Assembly: GCA_000620205.1 (NCBI GenBank)
Contig: JHVP01000009.1
Span: forward strand, 70,119-134,118
Length of the DNA stretch: 64,000 bases
Direction: 5' to 3'
Source of the DNA: Geodermatophilaceae bacterium URHA0031
GTDB taxonomy: Bacteria; Actinomycetota; Actinomycetes; Mycobacteriales; Geodermatophilaceae
The notes below the pieces were generated by a model. That model did not search any database. It was not told the DNA's origin and saw only the letters and a list, made by a program, of their open reading frames with translations. Below, in pieces: positions 58,347-64,000 of the stretch. Position numbers and translations under genes: made by a program. Positions within the stretch are counted from its first letter, which is position 1. Each line of letters starts with the position of its first letter.

Positions 58347-59039
58347 GTGAGACCCCTCCGTCCGGTCACGGTCGCCTTCTGCCCGCAGCCGCCGCTGCTG
58401 CTGCCCGCGGTCGCCGGCCTGCCCACTGCCGACCTGGGCGTGCTGCGGGCCGCTGTGGCAGCCGCCGTCCAGGTGGTCCTGCAGGACGAACCGGACGTCG
58501 TCGTGGTGCTCGGGGCGGGTGCGGACGGGGTGCGCTTCGGCCCTGGCGACGTCGGTGACCTGCGCGGTCTCGGGGTCGACCTCGAGGTGCCCTTCTCCGG
58601 GTGGGCGCGACCGGGCGGCCGGCGGTTGCCGCTGCCGCACCTGCTGGGTGCCTGGCTGCTGGACCAGGCCGGGCACGTCGGCGTGCGGCTGGGGGTCGGT
58701 CCCGACGACCTCGGGACGGCGCTGTCGGACCTGCCGGGCCCGGTCGGCGTCCTCGCGATGGCCGACGGCTCCGCCCGGCGCAGCGAGAAGGCCCCCGGCC
58801 ACCTGGACCCCGCCGCGGCCCCCTTCGACGCGGCCGTCGCCCGGGCGCTGGCCACCGGGGACGCCGGCGCGCTGGCCGCGCTGGACCCGGTCGAGGGGGC
58901 GCGGCTGCTCGCCGCCGGGGTGCCGGTGTGGCGGGCGGTCGGTGCCGCGCTCGACGGGCTGGACATCGACGCCCAGCTGCTCGCCGACGCGGCGCCGTTC
59001 GGGGTCGGCTACCCGGTCGCGACCTGGCGGGCCCGGTGA
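58347..59039 (+). CDS. Class III extradiol dioxygenase subunit B-like protein
   Basis: A 230-residue protein at the position of mycobacterial Rv2728c (between miaB and miaA), a family annotated as class III extradiol ring-cleavage dioxygenase-like. Visible features are VTVAFCPQPPLLLPAVAGLP, the strand EPDVVVVLGAGADGVRF and LPLPHLLGAWLLDQAGH. The C-terminal LLADAAPFGVGYPVATW is also seen. No clear metal ligand triad can be seen, so catalysis is doubtful. GTG 58347 lies 7 nt after AAGACT. The stop overlaps the miaA GTG, so the two are coupled. Confidence 0.83.
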   Translation: MRPLRPVTVAFCPQPPLLLPAVAGLPTADLGVLRAAVAAAVQVVLQDEPDVVVVLGAGADGVRFGPGDVGDLRGLGVDLEVPFSGWARPGGRRLPLPHLLGAWLLDQAGHVGVRLGVGPDDLGTALSDLPGPVGVLAMADGSARRSEKAPGHLDPAAAPFDAAVARALATGDAGALAALDPVEGARLLAAGVPVWRAVGAALDGLDIDAQLLADAAPFGVGYPVATWRAR

Positions 59040-59962
59040 CCGGGGGGTCGCCGCCGGTGGTCGCCGTCGTCGGGCCGACCGCCACCGGGAAGACCGCGCT
59101 CGCCGTCGCCCTGGCCCACCGCCTCGGCGGTGAGGTGGTGAACGCCGACTCGATGCAGCTCTACCGGGGCATGGACATCGGCACGGCCAAGCCCACGCCG
59201 GCCGAGCGGGACGGCGTGCCGCACCACCTGATGGACCTGTGGCGCGTCCGGGAGCCGGCCTCGGTCGCCGAGTACCGCCGGCGCGCCCGGGCGGAGGTGG
59301 ACCGGCTGCGCGCCGCGGGCGTCGTCCCGCTGCTGGTGGGTGGGTCCGGGTTGTACGTCCGGGCGGTCCTCGACGAGCTGGACTTCCCCGGCACCGACCC
59401 CGCCGTGCGGGCCCGGCTGACCGAGGAGCTCACCGCCGCCGGACCGGCGGCGCTGCACGCCCGGCTGACCGCCCTGGACCCGGCGGCCGGGGCCGCGATC
59501 CTGCCCAGCAACGGCCGCCGGGTGGTCCGCGCGCTGGAGGTCATCGAGCTGACCGGGCAGCCCTTCACCGCCCGGCTGCCCGAGCCGACGGCGCACTACC
59601 CGGCGGTGACCGTCGGGCTGGACCGGGCGGCCGACGAGCTCGACGAGCGGGTCGCCCGGCGGGTGGACCGCATGTGGGCGGCCGGTTTCGTCGACGAGGT
59701 GGCCGCCCTGGCGGCCGACGGGCTGCGCGAGGGGCCGACGGCGTCCCGTGCGCTGGGCTACGCGCAGGTGCTGCAGCAGTTCGACGGTGCGCTGACCGCC
59801 GAGGAGGCAAGGGCGCGCACGGTGAGCGCCACCCGCCGGTTCGTCCGCCGGCAGCGCTCCTGGTTCCGCCGCGACGCCGCCACGACCTGGTTCGACGCCG
59901 GGCGGCGCGACCTGGCCGACGCCGTGGTCGAGCTGATCGGCGACCGTACGATCGGGCGGTGA
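59036..59962 (+). CDS. miaA: tRNA dimethylallyltransferase
   Basis: Transfers a dimethylallyl group from DMAPP to N6 of A37 in tRNAs reading UNN codons, making the MiaB substrate. The 308-residue protein has the P-loop GPTATGKT (14-21), NADSMQLYRGMDIGTAKPTP, HHLMDL, LLVGGSGLYVRAV and the C-terminal RRFVRRQRSWFRRD. The GTG overlaps the upstream stop (GTGA), and its own stop overlaps the dapF GTG. The adjacency miaA-dapF-hflX is conserved in actinobacteria; here an ArsR/MFS pair lies between dapF and hflX. Confidence 0.97.
   Translation: MTGGSPPVVAVVGPTATGKTALAVALAHRLGGEVVNADSMQLYRGMDIGTAKPTPAERDGVPHHLMDLWRVREPASVAEYRRRARAEVDRLRAAGVVPLLVGGSGLYVRAVLDELDFPGTDPAVRARLTEELTAAGPAALHARLTALDPAAGAAILPSNGRRVVRALEVIELTGQPFTARLPEPTAHYPAVTVGLDRAADELDERVARRVDRMWAAGFVDEVAALAADGLREGPTASRALGYAQVLQQFDGALTAEEARARTVSATRRFVRRQRSWFRRDAATTWFDAGRRDLADAVVELIGDRTIGR
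59947..59952 (+). promoter_or_regulatory. Possible internal dapF -10 element
   Basis: TACGAT at the end of miaA lies 6 nt before the dapF GTG, as in the leaderless promoters elsewhere in the window. dapF may thus have its own promoter besides coupling to miaA. Confidence 0.35.
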
Positions 59963-60858
59963 TCGACAGCGCGAGCCCGCGGGTGCTCCTGGGCCACGGC
60001 ACGGAGAACGACTTCGTCGTCCTGCCCGACCCCGACGGCGACGGTTGGCCGGAGTCCCGGCTCGACGCCGACCTGGTCCGCCGGCTCTGCGACCGCCGCG
60101 CCGGGCTGGGCGGTGACGGCGTGCTGCGCGTCGTCCGCAGCCGGCACGTCCCCGACGCTGCCGCCGTCCTCGGGGACGCCCTCGCCGACTGCGAGTGGTT
60201 CATGGACCACCGCAACGCCGACGGCTCGCACGCCGAGATGTGCGGCAACGGCATCCGGCTGTACCTGCACGTGCTGCTCGCCGAGGGCCTGCTGGACCGG
60301 GCGGCCGCCGAGGCCGGTGTGCTGGTCGGCACCCGCGGGGGGCCGCGGCGGGTCGGGGCGCGCCCGGACGGCGGCTACTGGGTGGACATGGGCCCGGCGG
60401 TGCCGCTGGGCCGCGGCGAGGCCCGGATCGCCGGTGCCGTGTTCCCCGGGCTCGGGGTGTCGATGGGCAACCCGCACCTGGTCACCCTGACCGACGTCGA
60501 GGTCGACACGCTCGACCTGTCGGTGCTCCCGGGCGTCGACCCGGTGATGTTCCCCGACGGGGTCAACGTCGAGGTCGTCAACGTGCTGGCCGCGGAGGAC
60601 GCCCCCGCCGGCGCGTGCGCGCACATCCGGCTGCGGGTGTACGAACGCGGGGTGGGGGAGACCCGGTCGTGCGGCACCGGGGCCTGCGCGGCGGCCTACG
60701 CGGCGCTGCAGGCCGGCGGCCGGACCGCCGGGACGGTCGCGGTGGACGTCCCGGGCGGCCGCTTGTCGGTGGAGTTCGACGGGACGACGACGGTGCTGTC
60801 CGGTCCGGCGGTCGTCGTCGCGTCCGGCGTCCTCACCCCGGAGTGGCTCGGCGGCTGA
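59959..60858 (+). CDS. dapF: Diaminopimelate epimerase
   Basis: Converts LL- to meso-diaminopimelate for peptidoglycan and lysine, using two catalytic cysteines and no cofactor. The 299-residue protein has C95 in HAEMCGNGIRLYLHVL and C238 in ETRSCGTGACAAAYAAL, with GLGGDGVL and the substrate loop SMGNPHLV. The N-terminal GTENDFVVLPD is standard. The GTG start overlaps the miaA stop. It works in the same pathway as dapA at 7023. Confidence 0.97.
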   Translation: MIDSASPRVLLGHGTENDFVVLPDPDGDGWPESRLDADLVRRLCDRRAGLGGDGVLRVVRSRHVPDAAAVLGDALADCEWFMDHRNADGSHAEMCGNGIRLYLHVLLAEGLLDRAAAEAGVLVGTRGGPRRVGARPDGGYWVDMGPAVPLGRGEARIAGAVFPGLGVSMGNPHLVTLTDVEVDTLDLSVLPGVDPVMFPDGVNVEVVNVLAAEDAPAGACAHIRLRVYERGVGETRSCGTGACAAAYAALQAGGRTAGTVAVDVPGGRLSVEFDGTTTVLSGPAVVVASGVLTPEWLGG

Positions 60859-60864
60859 GCGCCG

Positions 60865-61080
60865 TCAGGGGCGGTCGGGCTCGTCGGCGCGGGTCTCCGG
60901 CTCGTCGGTCGGCGCCTCGGGCTTGTCGCCGGGCCCGACGTTGCCGGTGCCGTCCGGGGTGCCCTGCCCGCTGTCCTGGTCAGCGCCGCCGCCGAAGAGG
61001 TTCCGCGGCGGGTTGAGCCCCTTGGGGTCGCGGCCCGGGTCGTCGAGCTCGCCGTCGGAGTTCGTGGTGGGGCTGGTCAT
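60865..61080 (-). CDS. Small acidic disordered protein (71 aa)
   Basis: A 71-residue, Asp/Glu/Gly/Pro-rich protein (MTSPTTNSDGELDDPGRDPK, GLNPPRNLFGGGADQDSGQG, then PETRADEPDRP). No hydrophobic core is visible, so it should be intrinsically disordered. A good GGGAGG lies 6 nt before the ATG, which is why I accept it. No family is recognised. It is convergent with dapF (6 bp apart) and lies 36 bp downstream of the MFS gene on the same strand, so it may be in its transcript. Confidence 0.65.
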   Translation of the reverse strand: MTSPTTNSDGELDDPGRDPKGLNPPRNLFGGGADQDSGQGTPDGTGNVGPGDKPEAPTDEPETRADEPDRP

Positions 61081-61115
61081 CGTCGGCCTCCCTGGGTGGT
61101 TCCGTTCTGCTCGCC

Positions 61116-62393
61116 CTACCCGGCCTCCGCCCGCGCAACCGGCCGCGCCGAGGTGGCGTCGAGCTCGTCGGGCAGGTCGCGCGTGGTGAGCAGCGGGCCG
61201 AGGAGGACCGGCAGGCACCCCGCGACACCGCCCGCGGCGGCGATCCAGAGCGTCGGCAGCACGCCGAGCCACTCGCCCAGGACGCCGCCGAGCAGGCCTC
61301 CGAGGGGCATCGTGCCGAACACGATGAACCGCACCGAGGCGTTCATCCGCCCCAGCAGGCCGGGTGGGCACAGCCGCTGCCGGAAGCTGACCTGGACGAC
61401 GTTGTAGACGACGACCGACCAGCTCAGCACGAACCAGCCGGGCACCAGCCAGAGGACCGGCGCGCCGAGGGCAGCCAGCGGCATGGTCGTCCCGGCGGCG
61501 GCGAAGACGAGGGCCGAGAGCGGGATGGCCCGGCCCTCACCCACCCGCCGGGCGAACCAGGCGGCGGTCGCCGCACCCCCCAGGCCGCCGACCGCGCCGA
61601 CGGAGAAGACCAGGCCGAGGGTGCTCTCCGAGAGCCCCAGCTCGCGGATCACGTAGAGCACCAGCAGTGCGGTGTTCATCGAGCCGAACAGGTTGGAGAT
61701 GCCCGTGCAGGCCACGATCCGGCGCAGCAGCGGGTGCCGGACGACGAAGCCGAGACCCTCGGCGATCTCCGCGCGCAGCGACCGCCGGGCCGCCCGGTCC
61801 GGGACGACGTCCGGCGTACCGATCCGGCCGATGAACAGCGCGGACAGCAGGAAGGACAGCGCGTCGACTCCGATGAGCAGCGGAGCGCCGAGCACCCGCA
61901 GCAGCACACCGGTGGCGCCCGGGCCGGCGACCTGGGCGACCGCGCGGCTCGCCTCGAGCTTGCCGTTGCCGTCCACCAGCTGGTCGCGGTCGACCAGGGT
62001 GGGCAGGTAGCTCTGGTAGGCGACGTCGAAGAACACCGTGGCCGTGCCGGTGACCGCGGCGACGACGAAGAGCTGGCCCAGGGTGAGCACGTCGAGCAGG
62101 TACGCGAGCGGCAGGGTGGCCAGCACGACGGCGCGGACCAGGTCGGCGGTGACCAGCACCCGCTTGCGGCGCCAGCGGTCCACCCACGCGCCGGCGGGCA
62201 GACCGATGAGCAGGAAGGCGGCGGTCTCCAGCGCGGTCAGCACGCCCATCTCCAGCGGCGTCGCGTCCAACACGGTCACCGCGACGACCGGCAGCGCCAG
62301 CAGCGTCACCTGGGTGCCGACCTGGCTGACCGTCTCGGCCGCCCACAGGTGCCGGAAGTCGCGGTGCCGGAGCAGGCTCCGATCGGTGGTCAC
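61116..62393 (-). CDS. MFS transporter (enterobactin/multidrug exporter-like)
   Basis: A 425-residue major facilitator of the MFS_3/EntS-like group with about twelve helices (HLWAAETVSQVGTQVTLLAL, the loop GAWVDRWRRKRVLVTADLVR, the internal AYQSYLPTLVDRDQLVDGNG, typical of this group). Exports of drugs or siderophores are usual; the substrate is unknown. GTG 62393 is placed by a promoter TTGACA-N18-CAGGCT-N6. An upstream ATG (62429) would lie inside the -35. Divergent from an ArsR-type regulator whose likely operator overlaps this promoter. Confidence 0.91.
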   Translation of the reverse strand: MTTDRSLLRHRDFRHLWAAETVSQVGTQVTLLALPVVAVTVLDATPLEMGVLTALETAAFLLIGLPAGAWVDRWRRKRVLVTADLVRAVVLATLPLAYLLDVLTLGQLFVVAAVTGTATVFFDVAYQSYLPTLVDRDQLVDGNGKLEASRAVAQVAGPGATGVLLRVLGAPLLIGVDALSFLLSALFIGRIGTPDVVPDRAARRSLRAEIAEGLGFVVRHPLLRRIVACTGISNLFGSMNTALLVLYVIRELGLSESTLGLVFSVGAVGGLGGAATAAWFARRVGEGRAIPLSALVFAAAGTTMPLAALGAPVLWLVPGWFVLSWSVVVYNVVQVSFRQRLCPPGLLGRMNASVRFIVFGTMPLGGLLGGVLGEWLGVLPTLWIAAAGGVAGCLPVLLGPLLTTRDLPDELDATSARPVARAEAG

Positions 62394-62399
62394 CCGGGC

Positions 62400-62455
62400 A
62401 GCCTGGGTGCAGTGATCGGGGAGTGTCAATCACTTTGCCGCGTGTCGCCTACGCT
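62400..62455. promoter_or_regulatory. Divergent MFS/ArsR promoters with AGTGAT-N12-ATCACT operator
   Basis: Minus strand: TTGACA (62424-62429), an 18-nt spacer and CAGGCT (62400-62405), then 6 nt to GTG 62393. Plus strand: TACGCT (62450-62455), then 6 nt to GTG 62462. AGTGAT (62411-62416) and ATCACT (62429-62434) form an inverted repeat covering the MFS -35. Confidence 0.6.
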
Positions 62456-62461
62456 GCTCCC

Positions 62462-62992
62462 GTGGCCGAGCCGGAGGGTCCCCCGCGCATCGCCGGTGAG
62501 CGTCGTCCCGCGACCGACGCCGAGGCCCGGGCGCTGGCCTCCGCCGTCCGGCTGCGGATCCTGCGGCTGTGCCTGGACGAGCCGCGGACCAACAAGGAGA
62601 TCGCCGCCCGGCTGGACCGGAACCCGGCGACGGTGCTGCACCACGTGCGCACGCTCGTGGACACCGGGTTCCTGGTCGCCGGACCGGTCCGGCGCGGGAC
62701 GCGCGGTGCCCGGGAGGTGCCCTACCGGGCGACCGGCAAGAGCTGGCTGATGGACGGCGCCGGCCGCGCGGCCCCCGGGCGCGACCCCGCGCTGGCCGCC
62801 TTCCTGGAGGAGGTGGCGGCCGTGGGGGAGGAGCACCTGGACAGCACCCGGCTGGGGCTGCGGCTCTCGGCCGCCGACCGCGAGGACCTGACCCGTCGGC
62901 TGCACGACCTGCTCGACTCCTACGCCCGCCGGCCCCCGCCCCCGGACGGGGAGAAGTGGTCGTTGTACCTCGGGATGCACCCGGAGCCCTGA
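62462..62992 (+). CDS. ArsR-like winged helix-turn-helix regulator
   Basis: A 176-residue regulator with an HTH_20/ArsR-type domain at about residues 17-85 (DAEARALASAVRLRILRLCL, DEPRTNKEIAARLDRNPATV, LHHVRTLVDTGFLVAGPV). Its C-terminal helical region is of the type found in MFS-linked ArsR-like repressors (AFLEEVAAVGEEHLDSTRLG). No metal-binding cysteine motif is seen, so it is unlikely to sense arsenic. The leaderless GTG start follows TACGCT by 6 nt. Divergence from the MFS gene suggests it represses that exporter. Confidence 0.88.
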   Translation: MAEPEGPPRIAGERRPATDAEARALASAVRLRILRLCLDEPRTNKEIAARLDRNPATVLHHVRTLVDTGFLVAGPVRRGTRGAREVPYRATGKSWLMDGAGRAAPGRDPALAAFLEEVAAVGEEHLDSTRLGLRLSAADREDLTRRLHDLLDSYARRPPPPDGEKWSLYLGMHPEP

Positions 62993-63071
62993 GGTGTTGT
63001 ACCGGGCGATGACCACAGCTCGCACCACAAGTCAGTCGCCCTCGACGCGAGGGCGTGCCACGCTGGAGACG

Positions 63072-64000
63072 ATGACGACAGCACAGAACCGCGCAGTCCT
63101 CGACGAGGCCGAGGCCCGGGTCGACAAGGCCGCGCGCGCCCGCGCCCAGGACCCGACCCCTGCGCCCACCACCCCGTGGGACGCGCCGGACGACTCGACC
63201 GGCTCCTACGTCAGGGAGGAGCGCGGTGCGCTGCGCCGCGTTGCCGGCCTGTCGACCGAGCTCACCGACGTCACCGAGGTCGAGTACCGGCAGCTCCGTC
63301 TGGAGCGGGTCGTCCTGGTCGGCGTCTGGACCGAGGGGACGGCGGCCGACGCGCACCGCTCGCTGGCCGAGCTCGCCGCGCTCGCCGAGACCGCCGGCTC
63401 CCAGGTGCTCGACGCGCTCGTGCAGCGCCGCGACAAGCCCGACCCGGCCACCTACGTGGGCTCGGGCAAGGCCGCCGAGCTCCGCGACGTGGTCGCCGCC
63501 ACCGGCGCCGACACCGTCATCTGCGACGGCGAGCTGGCCCCGGGCCAGCTCAACCAGCTGGAGAAGATCCTCAAGGTCAAGGTGGTCGACCGGACTGCGC
63601 TGATCCTGGACATCTTCGCCCAGCACGCCACCAGCCGGGAGGGCAAGGCACAGGTCGAGCTCGCCCAGATGCAGTACATGCTGCCGCGACTGCGCGGCTG
63701 GGGTGAGTCGCTGAGCCGGCAGGCCGGTGGCCGCGTCGCCGGCGGTGGCGGCATCGGTACCCGTGGCCCGGGTGAGACCAAGATCGAGACAGACCGCCGC
63801 CGGATCCGGGCGCGGGTCAGCAAGCTGCGCAGGGAGATCGCCGGCATGGCGACCGCCCGCACCACGCAGCGCAACTCCCGGGACCGCAACGCCACGCCCA
63901 GCGTGGCGATCGCCGGCTACACCAACGCCGGGAAGTCCAGCCTGCTCAACCAGCTCACCGATGCCGGCGTGCTGGTCCAGGACGCGCTGTTCGCCACCCT
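63072..64000 (+). CDS. hflX: GTPase HflX (3' end beyond the window)
   Basis: A ribosome-splitting GTPase of the Obg-HflX family used in stress recovery. About 309 residues are present. The N-terminal HflX domain is seen in VVLVGVWTEGTAADAHRSLA, YVGSGKAAELRDVV, LNQLEKILKVKVVDRTALIL and DIFAQHATSREGKAQVELAQ. The linker GGRVAGGGGIGTRGPGETKI follows, and the G1 P-loop GYTNAGKSS lies near residue 281. The sequence stops shortly after the P-loop. The ATG lies 7 nt after CACGCT (63059-63064). hflX after miaA-dapF is typical of actinobacteria. Confidence 0.97.
   Translation, partial: MTTAQNRAVLDEAEARVDKAARARAQDPTPAPTTPWDAPDDSTGSYVREERGALRRVAGLSTELTDVTEVEYRQLRLERVVLVGVWTEGTAADAHRSLAELAALAETAGSQVLDALVQRRDKPDPATYVGSGKAAELRDVVAATGADTVICDGELAPGQLNQLEKILKVKVVDRTALILDIFAQHATSREGKAQVELAQMQYMLPRLRGWGESLSRQAGGRVAGGGGIGTRGPGETKIETDRRRIRARVSKLRREIAGMATARTTQRNSRDRNATPSVAIAGYTNAGKSSLLNQLTDAGVLVQDALFAT

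Overview
This is a very GC-rich chromosome segment from an actinobacterium. It encodes ClgR, DUF3046, DUF349, an Lhr-Nei pair and an LpqY-SugABC importer, uses many GTG starts, and carries a TCGAAC-N4-GTTCG type SOS box. From memory, the backbone order 5S / thyX-thyA-dfrA-dapA-rnj / ftsK / rimO-pgsA-cinA-clgR / DUF3046-recA-recX / gluABCD / miaB / DUF349 / miaA-dapF / hflX matches the Mycobacterium tuberculosis Rv2725c-Rv2764c neighbourhood and its Streptomyces counterpart. Protein flavour suggests Geodermatophilaceae (Blastococcus, Geodermatophilus, Modestobacter); that placement is inference.

Layout. 1-310: end of an rRNA operon (23S-5S spacer, 5S rRNA, strong terminator), then an intergenic 20-bp inverted repeat pair. 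0.5-4.8 kb: DUF2461, GNAT, an HTH_42 (YcaQ/AlkX-like) glycosylase, and a ribbon-helix-helix/DUF4097 pair. 4.8-9.6 kb: nucleotide and lysine block (thyX, thyA, dfrA, dapA, rnj). 9.7-11.6 kb: S9 peptidase. 11.9-17.8 kb: ftsK, rimO, pgsA, cinA, clgR. 17.8-46.8 kb: an accessory block interrupting the conserved order. It holds a four-unit hairpin repeat array, a TetR regulator, a DUF4032 kinase-like protein, a trehalose-type ABC importer with a GH13 glucosidase, pgi, pspA, two tandem nei genes, lhr, a KTSC protein, a DUF885 protein, a second S9 peptidase, an acyl-CoA dehydrogenase, two GH3 glycosidases and an MFS transporter. 46.8-54.9 kb: DUF3046, a divergent QorB-like/QorR-like redox pair, recA-recX, an unknown gene and gluABCD. 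55-64 kb: miaB, DUF349, an extradiol-dioxygenase-like protein, miaA, dapF, an ArsR/MFS pair and the 5' part of hflX.

Working together: thyX/thyA/dfrA cover dTMP synthesis and folate recycling, and dapA/dapF supply diaminopimelate. RimO and MiaB are paired radical-SAM methylthiotransferases, with MiaA making the MiaB substrate. recA/recX, lhr, nei and the HTH_42 protein are DNA repair genes; recA shows both a LexA operator and a PafBC-type promoter. The LpqY-SugABC-GH13-pgi run imports a disaccharide and feeds glucose into glycolysis.

The most striking genome-wide signal is promoter layout. At least fifteen transcription units have an (N)A(N)NNT -10 hexamer 6-8 nt upstream of the start codon, implying leaderless mRNAs. 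This was useful for choosing starts. I found no prophage, CRISPR array, insertion sequence, tRNA or defence island. The accessory observations most worth checking are the hairpin repeat array, the 20-bp inverted repeat, the CTG-started GH13 gene, the tandem nei duplication and a 10-codon leaderless leader peptide.
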